Assembly (NCBI GenBank): GCA_016197205.1
Contig: JACPWG010000161.1
Location: 1 to 62,529 of the forward strand
Length of the DNA: 62,529 nt
Source of the DNA: Planctomycetota bacterium
GTDB lineage: Bacteria; Planctomycetota; MHYJ01; WSZJ01; JACPWG01
Direction of reading: 5' to 3'
In this document: in pieces, positions 44,741-51,816 of the stretch
Numbering within the stretch: position 1 is the first letter of the stretch
How the letters are laid out: each line of letters opens with the position of its first letter
Made by a program: the position numbers and the translations under genes
The notes under the pieces: generated by a model
Told to the model about the DNA's origin: nothing
Databases searched by the model: none
Seen by the model: only the letters and a program-made list of their open reading frames with translations

Positions 44741-45553
44741 TCAAGTCCGCCGCCCTGCGTCCCGGAGCAGGCGATCCGCCCATTGTCGGTCCGCGGGAAG
44801 CAAGGGCGGCGCCGGCTCCTCGGCGTAGGAAATGCGGTCGCGCCCCCCGAAGGACTCGTAGACGCGGGAGAGAGCGGCGCCCAGGTCGCACTCGAAGTCA
44901 GGATCGGGGCTGGAGAGCGGAATTCCGATGCGAGGGATCGGATCGCGGAGGGAGAAGGGGTAGGCCTCGTGGCGCCGGCCGACGCGGGTCCCCCGTGACA
45001 CGAGCACGAGGTAATCGCTCGGCGCGAGTCGATCCTGAAAAAGTTCGCCCACCTCACGAGTACCAGCGCGCAAGAGATCGACCTCGATCCAGTGGGTGGC
45101 CGAACGAAGGACCATCTCCCGCTTGAGCCGGAAGCGTTCGCGCTTGAGCGGGCCCGCATCCTTGTTCGAGTAGGAGAGGACCTCAAGCACGGTCACCGGT
45201 CGGGCCGATGCCTGTTCGCGCAGCACCAGGTAGTAGTGCCTGCGCTCGAGCAGCTCGGCAGGAGGCAGGATCACCTCCAGACTCACGGGCGCGTGCGTTG
45301 CGCTCGGCGCGGACAGTTGCACCCCCGGGTCGCGCGAGGACCGCGGGGCCAGCGCGACATCCGGGATCGCCACGGCAAGCGGCTCTCCCGTCGCCTGATC
45401 GATGAGGAGCATATCCTGCTCGACGTCGACCAAGTAGCCCGGGAGCCCGGCGCCGAGTTGCTCGGCGAGGGCATGGATAAGACGGGAGTGGATCTGGCCC
45501 CACCAGCCGCGACGCTCGAGGTAGGGATCCATCCCGGGGAATGGGCCGACCAT
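44741..45553 (-). CDS. DUF4058 family protein
   Basis: A 270-residue protein that opens with FPGMDPYLE, the hallmark of DUF4058, and continues with the family's charged pattern (HSRLIHALAEQL, VEQDMLLID, VLEVLSYSNKDAG, RERFRLKREMVLRS). The VLEVLSxxNK...KR arrangement resembles a restriction-endonuclease-like core, so a nuclease fold is possible, but that is inference. ATG at 45553 is preferred (AGGAGG upstream on the minus strand) over an in-frame start 10 codons earlier. It is not tightly linked to neighbours. Function of the family is unknown. Confidence 0.85.
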   Translation of the reverse strand: MVGPFPGMDPYLERRGWWGQIHSRLIHALAEQLGAGLPGYLVDVEQDMLLIDQATGEPLAVAIPDVALAPRSSRDPGVQLSAPSATHAPVSLEVILPPAELLERRHYYLVLREQASARPVTVLEVLSYSNKDAGPLKRERFRLKREMVLRSATHWIEVDLLRAGTREVGELFQDRLAPSDYLVLVSRGTRVGRRHEAYPFSLRDPIPRIGIPLSSPDPDFECDLGAALSRVYESFGGRDRISYAEEPAPPLLPADRQWADRLLRDAGRRT

Positions 45554-45796
45554 AGGGAGCCTCCTCACCGCCGCGATGGCCATGAGCTCCGCGAGCAGGC
45601 TCCCAGGATTTTAGCCATGCGCACAAGCCCGGACAAGGGGATTTTGAAGCGCACGCCGGGCCGACGGGACCTCGGCCGCGTTGCAGTTCAGGGCACAGCA
45701 CCGGCGAGCGCAAGAACCAGCGTCAGCCCGGCCGTGACGGGCATGCGGCGGACTGGGCGCATGCTCGACTCTTTGTTTCGCAAGCTGCCGCCTCAC

Positions 45797-46975
45797 TCAG
45801 CGCCCCGCCCCGGCGCCGCGCGGCATCTCCTTCGACCACGCGTCCCGCAATCGCCCCAGTGACGCCTCATCGTACGCCGCGGGGAAATCGACCTTGCGAC
45901 CGGTCAGTTGCCCGAGGCCGTCATGCACGAGCCTCGCCAGCCGCTCGCAGTGCCCGCGCGTCGTCTTCGCGTACGGGTCGTCCGCCTTCGGCGGCGCGGG
46001 GAAGGCCTGGAGCAGGACTTCGCACGCGGCAGCGCGTGCGCCCCGGCAGCGCACCGCGATCTCGACGACCGCGCCGACGGCGTTCGAGGTAAGCGCGTTC
46101 AGGTAGTCGCGTTTCAGCGCGAACGGACCCAGCCAACCGACGGCCTCCTCGTCGCCGCACGAGCCGAGCGCGGTCGCGGCCTCGCAGCGCAGCGCGTTTG
46201 GGTTGCGGCTCTCTCCCGGCGGATGTTCGAGCAACGCCCGCAAGGCCGGGGCGGCCTGCGCGGAGCCGGCCTTGCGCAGAGCCCGGCACACTTCAAAGCG
46301 AAACGCATCGTTCGAAACGGCGAGCAGCTCCACGGCTCTCTCGGCCACCACGGCGGGCGCCACTTCCTGCAGCACCTCGAGCGCGCGGAGTCGCACCACG
46401 ACGTCGTCGTCCCCGAGCCGTTCGCGCGCCAGCTCCACCGTCGGGCGCTCTTCCAACTCGCGCGCCCGCGCCTCCGCGGCGCGCACCTTTTCGACCATGC
46501 GGGCGGCGACCCCGGCGGCAGCCGGTCGCGGCTTCGCCCGCTCGACCGCCTGGAGAAAGCCCTTCACTTCGCGCCCCGTATCCGCCAGCTCTTCGAGCGT
46601 GCCGGGATCCACGAGGAAGTGCATCGGGTAGGCCGTGACGCCGAACCGCAGCTCGACCCGCTCCGCCGCCCGGTCCTCCGGGCTCTTCTTGAAGTCCCGG
46701 TAAACCCACACCCAGATCACGCGGTTGTACGCCGGGGCGAGGGCCTTGTCGGGGAGCAACTGCTCCTCCATCACCACGCAGGAAGGTCAATACGTCTTCG
46801 TGAAATAGAGGAAGAGCGGCTTCCGCTCCTCCGCCGCCTTCGCCAGCGCGGTCGGGAAGTCCAGGATCCAGGGCGGGCCGGGCGGCGGCGTCTCCCCGGC
46901 CCGCGCCGCGACCGGGAGGGCCAGGGTCAAAAGCAGCGCGGGGAGCAGGCAGCGGAGCATTCGACGGAGCTCCAT
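45797..46975 (-). CDS. Predicted selenoprotein: secreted thioredoxin-fold (UPSC) protein with HEAT repeats
   Basis: Read through one in-frame TGA (46789-46787) this is a 392-residue protein. ATG at 46975 follows GAGGTGA by 6 nt. Residues 1-26 are a signal peptide (CLLPALLLTLALPVAARA). A thioredoxin-like segment follows: AEERKPLFLYFTKTY, then Sec63-Pro-Ser-Cys66, then VVMEEQLLPDKAL, and later TAYPMHFLVD with the cis-Pro position. The TGA therefore replaces the first Cys of the CxxC redox motif, the classic Sec position. A hairpin fitting bacterial SECIS rules lies 20 nt after it. From about residue 150 the chain is HEAT-like (VVVRLRALEVLQEVAP, FEVCRALRKAGSAQAAPALRALLEHP). It starts 34 nt after the upstream predicted selenoprotein gene, so both are in one operon. 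Conventional gene finding would split it at the TGA. Confidence 0.82.
46753..46766 (-). promoter_or_regulatory. Predicted bSECIS of the thioredoxin-fold selenoprotein
   Basis: Twenty nt after the TGA, the minus strand reads GGAGC-AGTT-GCTCC: a 5-bp stem with a tetraloop whose second base is G, loop beginning 25 nt past the TGA. This satisfies the published general bSECIS constraints (loop about 16-37 nt from UGA, G in the first two loop positions). It is a weaker candidate than the one in the neighbouring gene. Confidence 0.5.
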
Positions 46976-47009
46976 CGCACGTCACCTCGACAGGCACGGT
47001 CCGAAGGGA

Positions 47010-47678
47010 TCAGGTCGTCCGCTCGCCCGTCGTGGCCGCGCGGTACAGCTTCGCCTTCTGCGTGTCCGGCAGGATACGCTCCACGTGCCCGTCGAAAAAA
47101 AGACAGGCCCAGTCGTCGTTCGGCCGGTCCGGCGCGGACTGGCCGTGGTTCGCCTGCGCCACGCCGAAGACAAGGTCCCCCCCGATCGGCGTGTCCGCGC
47201 CGACGGCGGACGAGAGCGTGCCGCCCGGAAAAAGCGCCTGCCCCGCGTGCTCGCCTTCCGGCCAGGTCGCCCCGAGGCTGGGGCCTGTGTATTCGAGCGC
47301 GGACGTCGTCGGCTGCGTGCCCGAAGTCTTGCAGACGTAGATGCCGTCGTCCCCCGGGCGCTGCGACACCGCGTTCGTCTGGTTGGGAACGCGGTAAAGC
47401 CAGGACCAGAAGGCCCCGTTCGGGCCCGCGGGCACGGGGGCGCCGCTCCCCCCGAGGGCGATCGTCGTCGGATAGTGCCGATCGGTCCCGTACCGGGACA
47501 CGTAGAGCGTCAGGTAGTTCCCCAATTGCTTGAGGTTGTTCCTGCAATCCGCTTTCTTCGATCAGGTGGCCGCGCGCGCAAGCGGCACGATGATGCAGCA
47601 CGCCCCCACCAGCAGGACCACGCCCACGATCACGAGCGCGAGCAGGGTGATGCCGGAGTCGCCGTGGGACTTTGTCAT
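47010..47678 (-). CDS. Predicted selenoprotein: prepilin-like H-x9-DG (DUF1559-like) protein
   Basis: Read through one in-frame TGA (47564-47562) this is a 222-residue pseudopilin-like protein. ATG at 47678 has AAGGAGG 5 nt upstream. The N-terminus is a type IV prepilin-like leader and helix (HGDSG then ITLLALVIVGVVLLVGACC), although the usual Glu5 is Ala. The planctomycetal pattern then follows: ARAAT-Sec39-SKKADCRNNLKQLGNYL, where CRNNLKQLG is the diagnostic DUF1559 box, and near the end CLFFDGHVERILPD, the H-x9-DG-type signature. Without the TGA readthrough the box would lack any start and leader. A 17-nt bulged hairpin 11 nt after the TGA matches the spacing of the E. coli fdhF SECIS. The thioredoxin-fold selenoprotein gene follows after 34 nt. 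Confidence 0.85.
47534..47550 (-). promoter_or_regulatory. Predicted bSECIS of the prepilin-like selenoprotein
   Basis: After the TGA and 11 nt, the minus strand reads GGATTGCAGGAACAACC. It folds as GG-(bulged A)-UUG, loop CAGGAA, CAA-CC. The minimal SECIS of E. coli fdhF, as I recall it, is GGUUGCAGGUCUGCACC: also 17 nt, also 11 nt after UGA, also with one bulged base on the 5' side, a six-base loop containing GG, and the same UUGCAGG core. The agreement in size, distance and core sequence makes this the best SECIS in the window. Confidence 0.75.
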
Positions 47679-47918
47679 TGCGTCCTCCTTCGTTCGCCGC
47701 CGACGTTCGCGTTCGGTGCGACGCCCGCCATCCTACCACATCCACACCTTCCGAGAGAAGCCCCCGCGCATTTCGCGCCGAGGCGCATTTTTTTCGAAAG
47801 CGAACCCCGTTTCCGGTCACATGGCTCGGGAGGCGGGAACCGCCGCACGCCGGCGGGCCCGGCAACCCGTGACGCCCCACAGGATTACGATATCGACGGA
47901 TTCCAGAGGAGATCGAAA

Positions 47919-49532
47919 ATGAGCGACAGGAGCCATGGAAAGCGAATCTGCGCGGGACTGCACGGCCAGGCCCTCGCCGAGTACGGCATCCTTCTCTCCA
48001 GCGTCGCGGTCGCGGCGCTCCTGGCGGTCACCGCCTTCGGCATGCGCGTCGCCGGGCACTTCCGCCGCTCCACCGCGAGCCTCAACTCGGGCACCGGCCA
48101 AGGGCAACCGGCCGGCGACGAACAGGGCGGCGGCCTCCCGCAGGCGTCCCCCTCGGGCGGGCCCGGCGGGCCCGGCCCCAACGCGGATCCCCCGTTCACG
48201 GTCCAGCCGGCGCCGCGCCCGACCCGACCCGCCTCGCCCGGTCAGCCTCCGGCTCCGCCCGCCGACGGCCAGCCCAACGGCGACGAGCGCATGCTCCTCG
48301 CGCTCGCCAAGCTCATCGGCGCCGGCACCACCGCCGCCGCCGGCGCGGAAGTGGACAAGACGTTCGAAATCCTCGTCGAGCTGAACAAGGCGATCAAGGG
48401 CGGCGACGTCCGCGACATCGTGTCGGCCCTGCTGCGCCTCCCCGAGGGCGCGCTCTCCCTCCTCCCGGAAGAAATGCGCGACGCGATCGCAAAAAAAATG
48501 GGCGTGGACGTCGGCAAGCTCACCGAGGCCTTCTCCAATCTCTCCAAGATCGCGAAGCTCGTGACCGAGCTGAACACCAACCCCAACCTGAAGCCCGAGG
48601 AGCGGGCCGCGATGCGCGCCGAGCTGGTGCAAAACGTCCTGAAGCTCGCGGCGAACGGCTTCCAGTCCTTCCCGAAGGACGTGCAAAAAAAGCTCCTCGG
48701 CCCGGTCGCGCCCTTCTTCGAGGTCGGCGTGGACACGCTGGTCGACGCGGTGCCGGTCATCGAAAAGCTCTCCCGCTTCCACGAGCTGACGACCGAGGAC
48801 AAGCTGAAGCTGATCGCCGACGCGGGCCGCACGCTAGGGCCGGACGTCCTCGGCCTCCTCGTCACCGCGGCGACGAAGAGCGACCGCGCCGGCAAGGTCG
48901 CGCAGAAGCTCGCGCAGGCGGGGACCGAGGCGCTGCAGGGCCAGTTCGACAAGCAGGAGGCCCTGGTCAACGAGCTGAACCAGGCGATGAAGGACGCGGT
49001 CGCGAACGACAACCGGTTCCGCAGCCAGACCGAAGAGCGGTTCAAGCGCCTCGGCGTGGACGCGACGACCGCGCGGACCCTGGCGCGGGCGCAGACCCTG
49101 GTGGCGAACACGACGCCGGCGAGCGCGGCGACCCCCGGCACGGCGCCGATCCTGAAGGAGATCGCGGCCCTGCAGGAAGCGGGTCGCACGGAAGAGGCGC
49201 GTCGGCTTGCGACCGAGTTCCCGGCCGCGCGGCAGCGCGTACTGGACACGCTCCGGAGCCAGGGGCTGGACACGGGCGCGATCGGCACCGGCGTCCCGAC
49301 CGAGGGGGGCACGCTCTTCGGGGACTTTTCGAGCCTCCCGGCCGTGCGGTTCCCGACCGACCCCGCCGAGGCCGGCGCGCGCGCCGAGTCGCTCAGCCGC
49401 ACCTCGCGCGGCCTGCGGAACCTGCTCGCCGGCGGCACCCTCTCGGAGACGGAGCGCAAGGTGGCGGAGGCGTACGTCGCCGACCTCCAGAAGACGATGG
49501 GCACGCTCCAGCGGATCGCCGGGGTCAGGTAG
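47919..49532 (+). CDS. Large Flp/class-IVb-pilin-like membrane protein
   Basis: A 537-residue protein whose N-terminus resembles an Flp/TadE-type pilin segment: GLHGQALAEYGILLSSVAVAALLAVTAFG (about residues 14-42), with GQALAEYG like the GQ-x-x-EY motif around the pilin processing and Glu5 site. A Pro/Gly-rich linker (about 55-120) leads to a long all-helical region with repeated hydrophobic heptads (for example LTEAFSNLSKIAKLVTELN), probably a rod or coiled-coil domain. ATG at 47919 follows AGAGGAG closely; the frame is open further upstream but that part is antisense to the pilin-like selenoprotein. Known Flp pilins are far shorter. It is divergent from the selenoprotein operon and ends in a strong terminator. 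Confidence 0.8.
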   Translation: MSDRSHGKRICAGLHGQALAEYGILLSSVAVAALLAVTAFGMRVAGHFRRSTASLNSGTGQGQPAGDEQGGGLPQASPSGGPGGPGPNADPPFTVQPAPRPTRPASPGQPPAPPADGQPNGDERMLLALAKLIGAGTTAAAGAEVDKTFEILVELNKAIKGGDVRDIVSALLRLPEGALSLLPEEMRDAIAKKMGVDVGKLTEAFSNLSKIAKLVTELNTNPNLKPEERAAMRAELVQNVLKLAANGFQSFPKDVQKKLLGPVAPFFEVGVDTLVDAVPVIEKLSRFHELTTEDKLKLIADAGRTLGPDVLGLLVTAATKSDRAGKVAQKLAQAGTEALQGQFDKQEALVNELNQAMKDAVANDNRFRSQTEERFKRLGVDATTARTLARAQTLVANTTPASAATPGTAPILKEIAALQEAGRTEEARRLATEFPAARQRVLDTLRSQGLDTGAIGTGVPTEGGTLFGDFSSLPAVRFPTDPAEAGARAESLSRTSRGLRNLLAGGTLSETERKVAEAYVADLQKTMGTLQRIAGVR

Positions 49533-49583
49533 GGTAAACACCCTAGCCGTGCCGGCGGCGGCGACCGCAGCTCTTTTCAGCAC

Positions 49584-49622
49584 GCGCAGGGGCACGCGAC
49601 CACCGTGCCCCTGCGCTTTTTT
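49584..49622 (+). terminator. Rho-independent terminator of the Flp-like gene
   Basis: A perfect 13-bp stem, GCGCAGGGGCACG (49584-49596) and its complement (49604-49616), with loop CGACCAC, is followed directly by six T residues (49617-49622). It lies 52 nt after the stop codon. Confidence 0.92.
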
Positions 49623-49989
49623 GGGTGAGCGTGGGGAAATCCCAAATTCCAACTCGGGCGAAGGCCCGAAACCCAAACGGACGACGAAACCACCAAGCCA
49701 CCAAGGCACGAAGACCACGAAGGACCGTCACTGAGGGGGGCGAGTTTGGCTCGGCCGAAAAGCGCCTTTGTGGTCTTCGTGACTTCGCCCGCCTCCGTGT
49801 AACCTCGAGTCCGCCGCAGGTCCGCTTTCCCTGGACACCCCTTCCCGCCTGCTAGGCGGCGTTGTCTGCACAACGACGCCCACTTGACTTGGAGGCTCTC
49901 GAGATGAAGGCTCGAAGAGGAGGCAATTTGTCTGTTCCCTGGTCCTCCGCCATGGGTGTCCACGTGGGCAAGGGAAAGGTACGCCCCCG
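49623..49989. repeat. Gene-free spacer with inverted CACGAAGACCACGAAG repeats
   Basis: No gene is seen in these 367 bp. CACGAAGACCACGAAG (49706-49721) and the near-complement CTTTGTGGTCTTCGTG (49770-49785) form an inverted pair, set among CCACCAAGG- and CCTCCGTGTAAC-type words similar to the micro-repeats at 34185 and 51607. Confidence 0.55.
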
Positions 49990-50313
49990 ATGAGCGAAAC
50001 ACCGCGGCGAATCCTCGACCTCGTCCCTGCAGGAGAAGTACGCGTTTCAGCCCACGGCTAGGACGAGTTGGCCGAGGAAGGGATCCTGGCCCTGGACGTG
50101 ATCAACGGCGCTCCACTTGCCGTCGTGGTTAGGGACTACCCAGAGTACCCGAAAGGGGCGTGCGTTCTCGTCCTTCAGCGTGACCGCAACGGAGTGCCGA
50201 TCCACGTCGTGTGGGGCATGCCGAAGGGGCACAACTCGCCGGCAGTCCTGATCACCACCTACCGACCCGACACGACCCGATGGAACGATGATTTCCTGGG
50301 GAGGAAGCCATGA
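49990..50313 (+). pseudogene. DUF4258 protein gene interrupted by an amber codon
   Basis: The frame from ATG 49990 encodes a DUF4258-like protein of 107 codons: EVRVSAHG, then TAG (50059-50061), then DELAEEGILALDVI...VVRDYPEYPKGACVLVLQRDRNG...HVVWGMPKG...TTYRPD and WNDDF at the C-terminus. As far as I remember, relatives read SAHGYDELA at this spot, so a Tyr codon (TAC or TAT) has become TAG. The part after the TAG could in principle restart at 50068, but would miss the histidine-bearing first strand. Its stop overlaps the next start (ATGA at 50310-50313). DUF4258 proteins often sit beside a small partner gene, and a toxin-antitoxin-like role is possible but unproven. The intact sequence elsewhere suggests a recent mutation. 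Confidence 0.7.
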
Positions 50314-50525
50314 ACAGGAGACGCCACACCAAGCTTGTGCGCGAAGGCTTCTACGCCGCAGAGATCGAGGTCGAGCTCTTGGAGAGCACCGCGGGGTGGG
50401 CGCCGTACCTGTCTCTGGACGATGTGCGCAAGCTCGATGAAGTTCGCGAAGCGCTGCGGCGGGGGGACGTGCAGTCCGCCTCGCGGCTGGCGCGCGTGTT
50501 CAGCCTTACGCCCGTAGCGCAGTGA
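50310..50525 (+). CDS. Small protein paired with DUF4258 gene (antitoxin-like partner)
   Basis: A 71-residue protein, MNRRRHTKLVREGFYAAEIE at its start, with WAPYLSLDDVRKLDEVREALRRGDVQSASRLA in the C-terminal half split into two helices. The type is familiar as the gene following DUF4258 genes in many bacteria. ATG at 50310 overlaps the upstream stop by four bases and follows GGGAGGA, so it is translationally coupled to the now-interrupted partner. The K-L-V-R-E-G opening and helical end suggest a small DNA- or protein-binding antitoxin, but there is no direct evidence. Confidence 0.7.
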   Translation: MNRRRHTKLVREGFYAAEIEVELLESTAGWAPYLSLDDVRKLDEVREALRRGDVQSASRLARVFSLTPVAQ

Positions 50526-50704
50526 TGCCTGCGCCTGCTGGGGCGACCGTTTCGGGGTGGGCGCGTTCAGTGGGTGCGTGGTGGGGGACCGTCCGCCTGC
50601 GCCGGACGCGCGACAAGCAATCGCGCCGGCCGGCCGCACCGAGCTCCGACTCAAAGCTTCGACTTGGATCTCACACCCGTCCGGGTCCTTGCGTTGGGGC
50701 GCCT

Positions 50705-51409
50705 ATGTTCGACCGACAGGCCCTCCTGCAGGTTTGCCGTCGCCACGCCGCCGACCCGCCGGCCGAAGTGGTGGTTCCCGAGCCGTATCTCCCCCTCGTG
50801 CCGGATCCGCGGAACGGCATCTTGGTACTGGCCGAGGCCCAAAATCTGTCAGGTGAAGCCTACGTCCTTTGGCTTAAGAACCTCACGCCGGAAGGGCGCA
50901 TGACACGGCTTCCAGGGCCCCACGGCGTCGGGGTCGGGCCTTGGGACGACGGTCCGGTAAGGCTCGCCCTGAAGGCGGTGATTCCTTCCGTCAAGCTTGC
51001 CCAGGTGGCGCTAGGCAATGCCGTGCCGTGGTCTCGGCTGTCCGAATCAGGCGCAAACGCCAATCCATCGGAGGAGCTGGAGGAAAGGGCGACTCGATTC
51101 TGGAGAGAGCTACTTGCGATCTGGCAGCCACAGATCACGGCGCTGATCGTCCTGGGCAACGTTGCGAAGAACGTGATGGCGAATGCTGGTTGCCGGGATA
51201 CGCTTGCCCTGCGACTCCCCTCGCCCAACAGCATCAACCGAGTGCAGTCAATGTTCGACAAGGCCGATTTGCTCGACCGCTACCCGGAGGTTCGCCACGC
51301 CATGGCGGCACTCCAACTCAAAGATGTGGACCACGGTTGGGTGCTCTTCGCATGCCACGCCGTGAGCCTTGGGAAGAGGCGACTGGAGAACCTCCACGGC
51401 CCCGTTTGA
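50705..51409 (+). CDS. Hypothetical protein, possibly uracil-DNA-glycosylase-like
   Basis: I do not firmly recognise this 234-residue protein. Features: PYLPLVPDPRNGILVLAEAQNLSG near residues 29-52, GVGPWDDGPVRLALKA, VALGNAVPWS (about 107-116) and ITALIVLGNVAKN (about 146-158). The alternation of a strand ending in AEAQN, a strand ending in GNAVPWS and a strand ending in LGN resembles the uracil-DNA-glycosylase superfamily (first motif, NAVPxx and the later HPS-like region), but an HPS motif is replaced by RLPSPNS. ATG at 50705 is taken as the first methionine after a GC-rich leader. Fold assignment is tentative. Confidence 0.6.
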   Translation: MFDRQALLQVCRRHAADPPAEVVVPEPYLPLVPDPRNGILVLAEAQNLSGEAYVLWLKNLTPEGRMTRLPGPHGVGVGPWDDGPVRLALKAVIPSVKLAQVALGNAVPWSRLSESGANANPSEELEERATRFWRELLAIWQPQITALIVLGNVAKNVMANAGCRDTLALRLPSPNSINRVQSMFDKADLLDRYPEVRHAMAALQLKDVDHGWVLFACHAVSLGKRRLENLHGPV

Positions 51410-51816
51410 CGCGTCCGCGGCCGATCACGCGATCCAGTCGCACCCCCCCTTCCACGAAGCCGGCCCTTCTCCTTCGGCGGCGTCGCCTCCCGGATCGCGA
51501 AGGCCGCGCCTGAGGATCCTGGTGAAGCAGCGGGGGCGGTCTTCCGTCTGCTGACCGGATGCCCCAAAACCGCGCCGTCGCGAGGTATGTTCAATCCACA
51601 CACGATCCTCCGCGTCTCTGCGCCTCTGTGTAAAAAAAGAACCTTCACTCCGACGCTTCCCGATCACTCTTCTCTCCCGACCCCAGCCACGCCCCCACTC
51701 CCCACTCCTCCACCCCTTGACTCCCCCGCCCCGCCCGGCTATCCTCATCCTCAGCGGACCGGCGCGCGCCCGGCGCGCGACCCCACCCACCTTCCCGCGA
51801 CTCCACAGGGGGCACG
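51410..51816. repeat. Gene-free spacer with CTCTGTGTAAAA micro-repeat
   Basis: No gene is seen in these 407 bp. CCTCCGCGTCTCTGCGCCTCTGTGTAAAA-type sequence (51607-51638, with a following A-run) repeats the element at 34185-34214. A long pyrimidine-rich stretch (51640-51760) precedes the next gene. No convincing promoter was found. Confidence 0.5.

Noticed and set aside
45797..46777. Thioredoxin/HEAT gene starting after the TGA at a GTG
   Set aside because: It would lack the signal peptide and half of the thioredoxin fold. The upstream 62 codons have an excellent ribosome site and are in the same frame.
47085..47918. N-terminal extension of the Flp-like protein
   Set aside because: The extra 278 codons are antisense to the pilin-like selenoprotein, and the ATG at 47919 has a ribosome site and pilin-like start.
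50059..50061. TAG in the DUF4258 frame as pyrrolysine
   Set aside because: No Pyl context (methyltransferase) and a simple Tyr-to-amber change explains it; treated as a nonsense mutation.
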